Assembly (NCBI GenBank): GCA_934645175.1
Contig: CAKUDE010000011.1
Location: forward strand, 1-60,027
DNA from: an uncultured Oscillospiraceae bacterium
GTDB taxonomy: Bacteria; Bacillota; Clostridia; Oscillospirales; Oscillospiraceae
Reading direction: 5' to 3'
Length of the DNA stretch: 60,027 nt
Shown here: piece by piece, positions 1 to 7,617 of the stretch
Numbering within the stretch: position 1 is the first letter of the stretch
Layout of the letters: every line of letters starts with the position of its first letter
Position numbers and translations under genes: made by a program
The notes under the pieces: generated by a model
Told to the model about the DNA's origin: nothing
The model's input: the letters and a program-made list of their open reading frames with translations, nothing else
Database searches by the model: none

Positions 1-118
1 GTTATTTGTCATTGCGAGGAGGGCGCAGCCCGACGCGTCTGTTATTTGTCATTGCGAGGAGGGCGCAGCCCGACGCGTCTGTTATTTGTCATTGCGAGGA
101 GGGCGCAGCCCGACGCGG
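1..118. repeat. Tandem 40-bp repeat, three copies
   Basis: A 40-base unit beginning GTTATTTGTCATTGCGAGG and ending CCCGACGCGTCT is present twice without a mismatch. A third copy diverges only at its end, where CGCGTCT becomes CGCGGCAATCT, which is the normal end of the REP-like palindrome found elsewhere in this window. The array therefore looks like amplification of the left half of a REP unit. There are no spacers. The array may extend left of the window. Confidence 0.9.
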
Positions 119-136
119 CAATCTGATACAGGGTTT

Positions 137-330
137 TACAGGAGATTGCCACGGCCACTAACGTGGCCTCGCAATGACATATCGGCAGATTGCCACAGGC
201 ACTGGCATGGCCTCGCAATGACAGTCATCGGTACACGAGATTGCCACGACTTGCTGACGCAAGTCTCGCAATGACAATGGGGTACGGAATTGCTACGGGC
301 AGCAGAGCCGTCCGTGCAATGACACATCAA
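137..330. repeat. Cluster of four inverted REP-like units
   Basis: Four successive elements share the ends GATTGCCAC (or ATTGCTAC) and CTCGCAATGACA (or CGTGCAATGACA), around variable but self-complementary centres such as ACGGCCACTAACGTGGCC and GACTTGCTGACGCAAGTC. They are the reverse complement of the unit at 1-118, so the first 330 bases hold a head-to-head REP cluster. Related copies occur near 14570, 18788, 18877, 24355 and 43990. From 331 to about 419 I see no gene or clear signal. Confidence 0.8.
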
Positions 331-419
331 CGGGTCGTCACGACCGCCGGCACAGTCCCACAACGACAGGCTAGTAGATTGACGCAGGCTGCGCTGGTGC
401 GGAGCAGTGCTCTCGATGC

Positions 420-446
420 GAAAAGGCCGCCGCAAAGCGGCGGTCC
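420..446 (-). terminator. Intrinsic terminator of the small zinc-ribbon gene
   Basis: On the minus strand a CCGCCG/CGGCGG stem closed by a CTTTG loop is followed by CCTTTTCG. It lies about 35 bases after the stop of the small gene at 479-697. Confidence 0.7.
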
Positions 447-478
447 TGCACGGGCGAATCGCCCGCTTCCAAGTCAAA

Positions 479-697
479 TCATTTTCCGTGAAAGCACGGA
501 TTTCTGAACACAGTCCCGCATTGCGCACACCTCAGAAACTCCTGCTCCATCAGCTCCGCATACGTTACAATGAACCTCTTGCCGCAGCGCGGACACGGAA
601 AGTTAATCGTAAGGTCAGACGTCCCATTCGCTCCGCCGACGGCATTGCGAAGCATCTCTTCGTCCAGAATAACGGCGTCTTCATGGTTTTCCTTCAT
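479..697 (-). CDS. Small protein with double-glycine leader-like N-terminus and zinc ribbon
   Basis: This 72-residue protein has two visible parts. Residues 11-22 (LDEEMLRNAVGG) match the pattern of double-glycine leaders of secreted peptides: acidic/hydrophobic residues at set positions, then GG. From residue 35 there is a zinc ribbon with CPRC and, about 22 residues later, CAQC, plus an extra Cys near the end. The ATG is set by AAAGGAG seven bases upstream. It lies 61 bases downstream of tcdA on the same strand and ends at a terminator, so the two may be co-transcribed. I do not recognise a family. It could be a regulatory zinc-ribbon protein or a peptide precursor, and no dedicated exporter or maturation gene is adjacent. 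Confidence 0.7.
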   Translation of the reverse strand: MKENHEDAVILDEEMLRNAVGGANGTSDLTINFPCPRCGKRFIVTYAELMEQEFLRCAQCGTVFRNPCFHGK

Positions 698-758
698 AAC
701 AAATCTCCTTTCATGCCGCGGTCTCTGCCGCAGCAGGCATTAAAAATGTGTACCCAAA

Positions 759-1469
759 TTACGGTTTCACCAATGCCTGCACAACAAAGCCCGCAAGCAT
801 CAGTCCCGCACAGGACGGCACCCACGACACGGAGGCCGGAATACTGCGCCGCCCTGGAGGGGGCGCCTCCAACGGCAGCGGCGTCGCCGGCAGCTCTTCG
901 CTGAAAAGCACGGTGTGGTGCTCGATGCCGCGCGCGCGCAGCTCCCGCCGCATCACCCGCGCCAGGTGGCAGCCGCTCGTTTGGGAGATGTCCGTGATGC
1001 GAAACCGCGTCGGGTCGAGCTTATTGCCCGTGCCCATCGCGCTGATGATCGGAATACCACGCTGTCTCGCCGTCTCAATCAGGCTGAGCTTGCAGGACAC
1101 AAGATCGATCGCATCGACAATGTAATCAAAGTGTTTTGTGAAAAACCGATCTTTTGTCTCCTCGTTATAAAGCATCGGAAGTGATGTAGCATTGCATTCC
1201 GGATTGATATCGCGCACACGCGCCGCCATGACATCGGATTTGTACTGTCCCAACGTAGAATGCAGCGCACAGAGCTGGCGGTTGAGATTGGACAGGCCGA
1301 CGGTATCGTTGTCCACCAGCGTCAAGCTGCCGACTCCCGCGCGCGCAAGGCCCTCGCAGACGTAGCTGCCCACGCCGCCGATGCCGAAAACGATAACGCT
1401 CGACGCGCGAAGCCGCGCCTGCGCCTCCGACCCGAGAAGCATTTCCTGCCGAATGAAGGGATCGTTCAT
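759..1469 (-). CDS. tcdA: tRNA threonylcarbamoyladenosine dehydratase (E1-like)
   Basis: ThiF/MoeB-like adenylating enzyme that in the TcdA/CsdL group cyclises N6-threonylcarbamoyladenosine at tRNA position 37 to ct6A, using ATP. The nucleotide-binding glycine motif GIGGVGS is at residues 29-35, followed by VDNDTV at 52-57 and the conserved LSNLNRQ. The family DAID motif precedes the segment that ends in ISAMGTGNKLDP. Length (236) fits the family (about 240-270), and a C-terminal hydrophobic segment (GLMLAGFVVQAL) is typical. RBS AAAGGAA precedes the ATG. It is separated from the upstream SurA-like gene by a terminator, so it probably has its own promoter. Confidence 0.9.
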   Translation of the reverse strand: MNDPFIRQEMLLGSEAQARLRASSVIVFGIGGVGSYVCEGLARAGVGSLTLVDNDTVGLSNLNRQLCALHSTLGQYKSDVMAARVRDINPECNATSLPMLYNEETKDRFFTKHFDYIVDAIDLVSCKLSLIETARQRGIPIISAMGTGNKLDPTRFRITDISQTSGCHLARVMRRELRARGIEHHTVLFSEELPATPLPLEAPPPGRRSIPASVSWVPSCAGLMLAGFVVQALVKP

Positions 1470-1490
1470 CTTACCGTTCCTTTCCCATCG

Positions 1491-1522
1491 TAAAAAGTCA
1501 GGGACGCCTTACGGCGTCCCTG
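1491..1522 (-). terminator. Intrinsic terminator after the SurA-like gene
   Basis: A perfect ten-base-pair stem (CAGGGACGCC/GGCGTCCCTG) with a GTAA loop is followed on the minus strand by ACTTTTTAC. It sits between the SurA-like gene and tcdA. Confidence 0.85.
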
Positions 1523-1535
1523 AAACGGATCAAAA

Positions 1536-3092
1536 TCAGACGTACAGGCCAACGTCCGCGTGCAGCGCGTTTTTGACGCTGAACTGGCTGGCCTCGAAGG
1601 TCTCCTTCGTCACCTTTTCAAGCCAATCGGACAAAATGGCATTGCGGCAGGCATAGTCGCGGTTGGTCTGGCCGTAGCCGTCAAAGTACAGAATGAAGGT
1701 GCCGTCGTCGGTATCAAACTTCATCCAGTCACCCTCCTTGCGCTCCTCATCGAACACCCACGAGGCCATCTCCTGATAGGAGGCGAGCTGCGTGCGGGTG
1801 ACGTTTTCAAGCTCATAATCACCGGTCACGTCGGACTGCGTGGTATCGGACGCAATCTTGACAAAGGCCTCGCGGGAGGCGTCCTTATCCAGACTGTTCA
1901 TGATCTCGATAACTCTGTTGGCCTCGGTCTTGCTCGTGTCGGTGGTCGTGGAGCTGTCCGAATCGGCCTTTACAAAGATCTGGACAAGCTTTGCGGTGTC
2001 ATAGAACTCATTGGTCACAAGCTTCAGGACATAATAAGTATCGTCCTTCTTCTCCTTTTCGGAATCGGTGGTGAACTCCTTCTGGAACAGCTTCACGTTC
2101 TCGCCGTCCGCCTTTGCGGTCTTGAACAGCCAGTCGGCCGCTTCCTCATTGGTCAACGACTCCACACGCTCATGCAGATAGTCTGCGTACAGCGACGCCT
2201 TCTCGTCCTCGGTGTTGAAGTCCTTGAGCATATTCTCTGCGGCTTCCTTTGCGGAGGTACGGTTCTCGTCGGAGATATCCGGAGTCTTACCGTCGCTGTC
2301 CTTCTTCACGAAATCGGACGCCTTAACGGTGTACAGCCAGAAGGTCGCACAGTCAAATGCGGTATTATCCTCGTCGTAGCGCTTCTGGATCTCGTCGGCG
2401 GTGTAGCCGTCGCGGAGCTGCAGGGGGTACTCGGTATAGACCTTTGCGACCTTGAGGTACTCGCGGTAGTTCTCCGCATTGCAGCCGCTGCCGAACACCT
2501 TCGACAGATACTCGTCGCTGCTCATGGAGTACAGTCTGGAGACGGTAGCAAGGCTGGTGATCTCCTCCTCGATCTCCTTGGTAGCATCCTCGGAGAGCTG
2601 GAAGCCCGTTGCCTGCGCCAGATCATACACGCCGTAGTAGGCGGCTGCGGTACGGGCGGCGGAACGGGCGAAGAATTCGGCCCAGGTGATGTCGTATTCC
2701 TTGGCGCCTTCCTTCAGCTCGGGAAGATCGGAAAGGTCCATGCCGAACAGCGTGAGCATGGAAGCGCCGGACGCGCTGATCTTCTGCTCCTTGAGGGGCT
2801 TGCCGGTATCGATCCCCATATAGGAGACATAGCTGGAAATGTTATTGATCTGGGCACGGTAGAAATAGTTGAACTGCGCGGGCTGAATGATATGTTCGCC
2901 GACCTGCATGATCGTCTGTCCCGCCCAGTGGCCCTTGTAGATCATGACGCCGCCGAATACGATTGCCAGAACCAGAACGACACTGATCAGAAGGATCAGG
3001 CCCTCGGACAGCTTCTTTTTCTTCTTCGGCTGCTCAACGGGAGCAGTATTCCCCTGCTCAACGCGCTTTTTTCTTTCACGGGAAGCACTCAT
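1536..3092 (-). CDS. Membrane-anchored SurA/foldase-like protein
   Basis: A 518-residue protein with a basic cytoplasmic N-terminus (KKRVEQ..., then PKKKKK), one transmembrane helix at about residues 33-56 and a large acidic extracytoplasmic part. The region after the helix (GEHIIQPAQFNYFYRAQ) resembles the start of SurA_N/PrsA-like chaperone domains. I cannot point to an intact parvulin domain, so peptidyl-prolyl isomerase activity is unproven. The start is taken at the ATG preceded by AGAGGT; an in-frame ATG six codons upstream lacks a ribosome site. The family role is folding of exported proteins at the membrane face. It is followed by a strong terminator and lies downstream of the probable 6S RNA. 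Confidence 0.65.
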   Translation of the reverse strand: MSASRERKKRVEQGNTAPVEQPKKKKKLSEGLILLISVVLVLAIVFGGVMIYKGHWAGQTIMQVGEHIIQPAQFNYFYRAQINNISSYVSYMGIDTGKPLKEQKISASGASMLTLFGMDLSDLPELKEGAKEYDITWAEFFARSAARTAAAYYGVYDLAQATGFQLSEDATKEIEEEITSLATVSRLYSMSSDEYLSKVFGSGCNAENYREYLKVAKVYTEYPLQLRDGYTADEIQKRYDEDNTAFDCATFWLYTVKASDFVKKDSDGKTPDISDENRTSAKEAAENMLKDFNTEDEKASLYADYLHERVESLTNEEAADWLFKTAKADGENVKLFQKEFTTDSEKEKKDDTYYVLKLVTNEFYDTAKLVQIFVKADSDSSTTTDTSKTEANRVIEIMNSLDKDASREAFVKIASDTTQSDVTGDYELENVTRTQLASYQEMASWVFDEERKEGDWMKFDTDDGTFILYFDGYGQTNRDYACRNAILSDWLEKVTKETFEASQFSVKNALHADVGLYV

Positions 3093-3274
3093 AGTAAATT
3101 TACCTCTCATTCATGGGCGCACAGGCGCGCGCCGGAAATAGCTTTCGTCATTATACCTTAAAAAGTCTGCGGTTGCAAGCCCAAACTCAAAAAAACAGAA
3201 AAAAGTTACAAAGCCTTTCCATGACGTTCGCTTTTTTGCGCCGCAGCACGGCTACAATGGAAAAAACACGGCAA

Positions 3275-3302
3275 AATAAAAGAACGTGCGCAGCGCGCAC
3301 GC
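3275..3302 (-). terminator. Intrinsic terminator downstream of the 6S-like RNA
   Basis: On the minus strand CGTGCGC-GCT-GCGCACG forms a perfect seven-base-pair stem, directly followed by TTCTTTTATTTT. It lies about 45 bases beyond the closing stem of the 6S-like RNA and ends that transcript. Confidence 0.85.
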
Positions 3303-3347
3303 TCCCGCCGGAACGCGGCCGCCGCAGCAGGCCGTCCGCTCCGTTTT

Positions 3348-3551
3348 ATCGGCCCCGCCGTGGCCGTGTAGCCTCGTTTATAACCTGCACGAAAGGGCAG
3401 GTGGGTTGTCTCTCCGCGTCTTAGCTGCTTCCAACGTCCACCCACGGTCAAAGCCGGGGCGGGAGGCCTGCAATCCGAGGCGGAAGTGCGACATCCCGTA
3501 AAAATGATGTGGGTTTAAAGGAGACTATCACGCACCCGGCAGGGAACCTGT
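3348..3551 (-). ncRNA. ssrS: Probable 6S RNA
   Basis: No open frame here is convincing, but the minus-strand sequence folds end to end. The 5' segment (from GGTTCCCTGCCGGG) pairs with the 3' segment (CGGCGGGGCC): CCCUGCCG pairs with CGGCGGGG, followed inward by GGU/GCC and CGUG/CACG. The interior contains TTTAAACCCAC and a local hairpin of the type CCTGCCCTTTCGTGCAGG. A rod of about 200 nt closed by its termini is the architecture of 6S RNA, which binds and inhibits the housekeeping RNA polymerase. A CATAAT -10-like box lies just upstream (3555-3561), and a strong terminator follows. SRP RNA, RNase P RNA and tmRNA were considered; their signature segments are absent. The identification rests on structure and recall, not on a covariance search. 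Confidence 0.6.
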
Positions 3552-3577
3552 TTTCATTATGCGACGTCTGAAGGATA

Positions 3578-3868
3578 TTATTCCTCGCCGTCGTCGTTTT
3601 CCTCATCGTCCTCATAGAGCGCATCAATGAGCAGCTCATATACGCGCTCCAGCTCGTCCGTGTCCTCCACGGCGACCAGAATCTGCTCCCCGTTTTCTTC
3701 GACGGACTTCAAGACGCTGATTTCCAGCTCTTCGGCCTCCTCGTCGGCATCCGCCGGGGTCACGGCCATATATTCCGAGCCCTCATACTCTATGGTCGAG
3801 AGAACCTCAAGCTCATATTCCACGCCGTCTTCATCGACAATGGAAATGTAATCCGAACCGTACTCCAT
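3578..3868 (-). CDS. DUF1292 family protein
   Basis: A very acidic 96-residue protein with the DUF1292 (YrzB-like) pattern: ISIVDEDGVEYELEVLSTIEY, then YMAVTPA, then ISVLKSVEENGEQIL and a VYELL segment. The family is widespread in Firmicutes, often near ruvX and alaS; its molecular function is not established. The start is the ATG preceded by GGAGGG (six-base spacer); an upstream in-frame start would add 14 residues without a ribosome site. The tail after residue 83 is almost only Asp/Glu/Asn. It is immediately upstream of the 6S-like RNA on the same strand. Confidence 0.85.
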   Translation of the reverse strand: MEYGSDYISIVDEDGVEYELEVLSTIEYEGSEYMAVTPADADEEAEELEISVLKSVEENGEQILVAVEDTDELERVYELLIDALYEDDEENDDGEE

Positions 3869-4039
3869 CTGTGTCCCTCCGTAACGTTTGTACCCACAGT
3901 ATAACGTCACAGACCGGAAAAATCAAGAGAAAATCAGGCGAATGCGTGCGCGAAAAAAATTTTTCTTTCCGTTTTCGCGCCGTCATGCGGACGGATTGCC
4001 GGAAATATTTTCGCAGCGTTCAAAAGCCGCGCGGATGGA

Positions 4040-4066
4040 TTGACAGGCGTGATATAATTATATAGA
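4040..4066 (+). promoter_or_regulatory. Probable promoter of the class A PBP gene
   Basis: TTGACA at 4040-4045 is followed by an AT-rich run containing TATAAT at 4053-4058, preceded by TG (extended -10). The spacing between the two boxes is too short for them to act together, so the extended -10 element, or a second TATA-rich hexamer near 4061, is the likely working part. Confidence 0.45.
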
Positions 4067-4130
4067 TTAGGAGAACATCGGCCTTGTCCCGTATCCTGCG
4101 GGAACGACATCTCTGAAAGGGAGGATCCCC

Positions 4131-6722
4131 ATGAATCAATACGAAAGCAGCTCTGCAAAGCGTCCGCCGCTGGCGTGGCGGATCACACGTGTTTTTTTGC
4201 ATATCACCGGAAAGGTCCTGCTTTGGGCGCTGGTCGTCATCGGCACCGCCGCGCTCATCACGGCAGTCGCCGGCATGATCTTCATGACGAAGTTCAGCGC
4301 CTATCTGCGTGCGGACGTGATTCCGCGCGCGGAGGAATACGCGGAAGCGCTGGAGCTGGACCGCGTTTCTCTGGCACAAACCTCCGTGATCTACTACACC
4401 GACCCCGAAACGGGCAAGGCGCAGGAGCTGCAGAAGCTCTACGCCACGGAGAACCGCACATGGGTCAGCTATGAATCCATTCCCCGTGCACTGGTCAATG
4501 CGACCATTGCCATTGAGGACAAGCGTTTCCCCGATCATAACGGTGTCGACTGGGTGCGCACGATGTCCGCCGTAAAAAACTTTGCCGGCGGCGACGCATC
4601 CTACGGCGCTTCGACCATTACCCAGCAGCTCATTAAAAACCTCTCGCAGGAGGATGACGTGACCATCAACCGCAAGGTACAGGAAATTTTCCGCGCGCTG
4701 GCGGTCGAGGAGCGCTACTCCAAGAAGGAGATCATGGAATGGTATCTCAATACCATTTACCTCGGCGAGGGCTGTTACGGCGTGCAAAGCGCCGCCGAAA
4801 CCTATTTCGGCAAGGATGTCAGTGAGCTGACGACCGCCGAATGCGCCGCCATCATCGGCATTACGAACAATCCCTCGCTTTACGACCCCTATGTCCGTCC
4901 GGCCAATAACCGCAAGCGTCAGCTTACGATCCTGCGCGAGATGTACGATCAGGGTTACATTCAGGAAGCGGAATACGAACAGGCCAAAGCGCAGGAAATG
5001 GACTTTCACGGCCGCAACAGCTCCACAAAGACCTATACCTGCCCGTCCTGCGGCTTTGCCGGTACGCGCAGCGAATATGAGGAGCGGACGGGCGGCTATT
5101 ACTGCCCCGAATGCGGAACACTGAACTACGCCATCAGTACCAACAGCTATTACTCCTACTTCACCGACACCGTATACCGCGACGTGATCAACGACCTGTG
5201 TGAAAAATACGGCTACAGCTATGTCGCCGCGCAGCAAAAGCTCCTGACGGGCGGCTATCAGATTTACAGCACCCTGAATCCCACCGTACAGGCAACGGTA
5301 GACAGCGTATACGAAAATACGGACAATCTGCCCGAAACACGAAGCATTCAGCAGCTTCAGTCCGCCATTGTCATCATTGACAACCAGACCGGCGACATCA
5401 TTGCCATGTACGGCGGCATCGGAAAAAAAGAGGGCAATCTGACGCTCAACCGCGCCACCATGAGCAAGCTGCCCACCGGCTCGTCGATCAAGCCCATCGC
5501 CGTCTACGCACCTGCGCTGGAGGCCGGACTCATCACACCCGCCTCCGTCATTGAGGACTCTCCCATGACCGGCGAGGGCGAAACGCCGTGGCCGCAGAAC
5601 TACTACCGCAATTACAGCGGTCCGTGCACCATCCTTCGCGGCCTGTCCACCTCGCTCAATACCATCTCGGTCAAGACGTTGGAGCTGCTCGGTCTGCAAA
5701 ACAGCTATAACTTCCTCACGCAGAAGCTCGGCATTACCACACTTGTCGAGTCGTGGGAGCAGGGCGGCCGGCACTACACCGACGTCGCTTACGCCCCTCT
5801 CGGTCTGGGCGAACAGACCTTCGGCCTGACCGTACGCGAAATGACGCAGGCCTTCGCCGTATTCCCCAACAACGGTATCTACCGCGACGCGCGCACCTAT
5901 ACGCTCGTCACCGACGCCGAAGGCAACGTGATCCTCGACAACTCGCAGGAGAGCCACAGCGCGCTCGGCGAAAAGGCCAGCTTCTATATGAACTATATGC
6001 TGGAATACACCACGAAGTACGGCTACTCCAACAAGGCTCAGCTCAGCGGCATGACCTCCGCGGGCAAGACCGGCACCTCGTCGAACAACAACGCCCAGTG
6101 GTACGCCGGCTATACGCCCTACTACACCGCCGTGGTCTGGTGCGGCTATGACACACCCGAACAGATCGTTATGACCGACGGTTCCTCAACAAACCCCGGC
6201 ATTACCATGTGGAAGAAGGTCATGGAGCCGCTGCACAGGGGACTGAAGGATCAGCCCTTCTATCAGCCCTCCTCCGCCGAGAGCTATCGCATCTGCGCCG
6301 ACTGCGGCCTGCTCGCGGGCGAAGCCTGCGAAAAGGACGTGCGCGACGGCGTTGACCGCGTAGTCGAGATCACGCTGCTGCCGGAGGACGTTCCCACCGA
6401 AACCTGTACCTGCCATGCGCTCGTCAAGATCTGCGGGGAAAGCGGCAAATATGCGACGGATTACTGCGAGCTGTATCCCGGCAACACCGTGACCACCAGG
6501 GGAATGCTCATTTATAATGACACATGGAAGGTCAATAAGGATAAATCCTGGGTCTTTAACCCCGAGACGGCAGAGTATTGCCCGCTGCACACCCACGCCC
6601 CGGCCAATCTGCCGACGGAGCCGACGACTCCGACGGCACCGTCGGAGCCGAACGACCCGTTTGAGCCGATCCTGTCATTGCCGCCGCAGGCAGAGGATAA
6701 ACGCCATATTTCGCGCTTTTAA
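4131..6722 (+). CDS. Class A penicillin-binding protein (PBP1A type)
   Basis: Bifunctional peptidoglycan glycosyltransferase/transpeptidase. One N-terminal membrane helix (about 27-53) is followed by the GT51 domain with EDKRFPDHNGVD, GASTITQQL and EIMEWYLN...GCYGVQSAA. The transpeptidase carries SSIK (catalytic Ser451, Lys454), SLN (508-510) and KTG (646-648). Between the domains, residues 304-328 form an inserted zinc ribbon (CPSC and CPEC 17 residues apart), absent from textbook PBP1A. The C-terminus has more cysteines (CADC, CTCH) and a Thr/Pro-rich tail. At 863 residues it is long for the family. The ATG follows GGGAGG. It is the first gene of a plus-strand group continuing to 12193. Confidence 0.95.
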   Translation: MNQYESSSAKRPPLAWRITRVFLHITGKVLLWALVVIGTAALITAVAGMIFMTKFSAYLRADVIPRAEEYAEALELDRVSLAQTSVIYYTDPETGKAQELQKLYATENRTWVSYESIPRALVNATIAIEDKRFPDHNGVDWVRTMSAVKNFAGGDASYGASTITQQLIKNLSQEDDVTINRKVQEIFRALAVEERYSKKEIMEWYLNTIYLGEGCYGVQSAAETYFGKDVSELTTAECAAIIGITNNPSLYDPYVRPANNRKRQLTILREMYDQGYIQEAEYEQAKAQEMDFHGRNSSTKTYTCPSCGFAGTRSEYEERTGGYYCPECGTLNYAISTNSYYSYFTDTVYRDVINDLCEKYGYSYVAAQQKLLTGGYQIYSTLNPTVQATVDSVYENTDNLPETRSIQQLQSAIVIIDNQTGDIIAMYGGIGKKEGNLTLNRATMSKLPTGSSIKPIAVYAPALEAGLITPASVIEDSPMTGEGETPWPQNYYRNYSGPCTILRGLSTSLNTISVKTLELLGLQNSYNFLTQKLGITTLVESWEQGGRHYTDVAYAPLGLGEQTFGLTVREMTQAFAVFPNNGIYRDARTYTLVTDAEGNVILDNSQESHSALGEKASFYMNYMLEYTTKYGYSNKAQLSGMTSAGKTGTSSNNNAQWYAGYTPYYTAVVWCGYDTPEQIVMTDGSSTNPGITMWKKVMEPLHRGLKDQPFYQPSSAESYRICADCGLLAGEACEKDVRDGVDRVVEITLLPEDVPTETCTCHALVKICGESGKYATDYCELYPGNTVTTRGMLIYNDTWKVNKDKSWVFNPETAEYCPLHTHAPANLPTEPTTPTAPSEPNDPFEPILSLPPQAEDKRHISRF

Positions 6723-6745
6723 GGCGCGTTACCACGGAGAGAGAT

Positions 6746-7612
6746 ATGTGGAAAGCCGAACATTGGAACGATTACGAGGTGCTTGACACCTCCGACGGCG
6801 AAAAGCTGGAGCGCTGGGGGCGCTATATTCTCGTGCGTCCCGACCCGCAGATTATCTGGTCCACGCCGAAGGACGACCCTCGCTGGCGCCGCTTCGACGC
6901 ACGCTACAGCCGCTCGTCCACCGGCGGCGGTCAATGGTCCCAGCACCGTTTGCCGGAGCGCTGGCAGGTGCGTTACCGCGACCTGACCTTCAACGTCAAG
7001 CCCATGAACTTCAAGCACACGGGCGTATTCCCGGAACAGGCCTGTAACTGGGACTTTATCGCCGAGCGCGTGGAAACCGCCGGCAGACGGCTCAATGTGC
7101 TGAACCTGTTCGCCTATACCGGCGGCGCAACGCTCGCAGCGGCCAAAGCGGGCGCTGCGGTGTGCCATGTGGACGCCGCCAAGGGCATGGTCGCCTGGGC
7201 ACGCGAAAACGCCGCCGCCTCCGGTCTGGAGGCAGCTTCCATCCGCTGGATCATCGACGACTGTGCAAAATTTGTCGAGCGCGAAATCAAGCGCGGACGC
7301 CGCTACGACGCCGTGATTATGGATCCGCCGTCCTACGGCCGCGGGCCGTCCGGTGAAATCTGGAAACTGGAAAAAGACCTGTACCCGTTTTTGCAGCTTG
7401 TGGCAGGCGTTTTGTCTGACGAGCCCGACTTCTTTATCATCAATTCCTACACCACAGGCCTTGCGCCCTCGGTGCTGCGCTGCCTGCTTGATACGGTGAT
7501 CGTACCCCGTTTCGGTGGCCGCAGCGAGGCCGATGAGCTGGGCCTGCCGGTCACGCAGAGCGGACTTGTGCTGCCCTGCGGCGCGACCGGACGCTGGACG
7601 AAAGCGAGGTAA
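6746..7612 (+). CDS. Class I SAM-dependent methyltransferase, RlmI-like
   Basis: A Rossmann-fold methyltransferase. Motif I is LFAYTGGATLAAAKAGA at about residue 117 onward, the acidic loop is HVDAAKGMV, and motif IV is DPPSYGRGP, the DPP-type signature of the RlmI/RlmK/RsmD-related rRNA methyltransferases. The N-terminal 90 residues (WNDYEVLDTSDGEKLERWG) look like the RlmI-related clostridial group without a PUA domain. rRNA is the likely substrate but the modified base cannot be read from sequence. Spacing is short on both sides (PBP gene 23 bases upstream, ecfA1 five bases downstream), so it is probably co-transcribed with the ECF module. Confidence 0.85.
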   Translation: MWKAEHWNDYEVLDTSDGEKLERWGRYILVRPDPQIIWSTPKDDPRWRRFDARYSRSSTGGGQWSQHRLPERWQVRYRDLTFNVKPMNFKHTGVFPEQACNWDFIAERVETAGRRLNVLNLFAYTGGATLAAAKAGAAVCHVDAAKGMVAWARENAAASGLEAASIRWIIDDCAKFVEREIKRGRRYDAVIMDPPSYGRGPSGEIWKLEKDLYPFLQLVAGVLSDEPDFFIINSYTTGLAPSVLRCLLDTVIVPRFGGRSEADELGLPVTQSGLVLPCGATGRWTKAR

Positions 7613-7617
7613 ACGCC

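Noticed and set aside
1..118. CRISPR array
   Set aside because: The repeats abut directly with no spacers and the unit matches the REP palindrome seen elsewhere.
759..1469. E1-like enzyme plus small GG peptide as a new RiPP or conjugation system
   Set aside because: The E1-like protein has all features of housekeeping TcdA, and no exporter, protease or second modification enzyme is adjacent. Only the peptide itself is kept as a finding.
1560..3161. Long plus-strand open frame opposite the SurA-like gene
   Set aside because: It is antisense to a well-supported gene, has no ribosome site, and its composition is that of a shadow frame in high-GC DNA. The same applies to the long frames opposite the PBP gene (4020-5957) and psuK-psuG (49265-50923).
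3348..3551. SRP RNA or tmRNA
   Set aside because: GGAAGCAGC resembles part of SRP RNA, but the conserved GGTCAGG...AGCAG arrangement is missing; no tRNA-like ends or tag frame for tmRNA.
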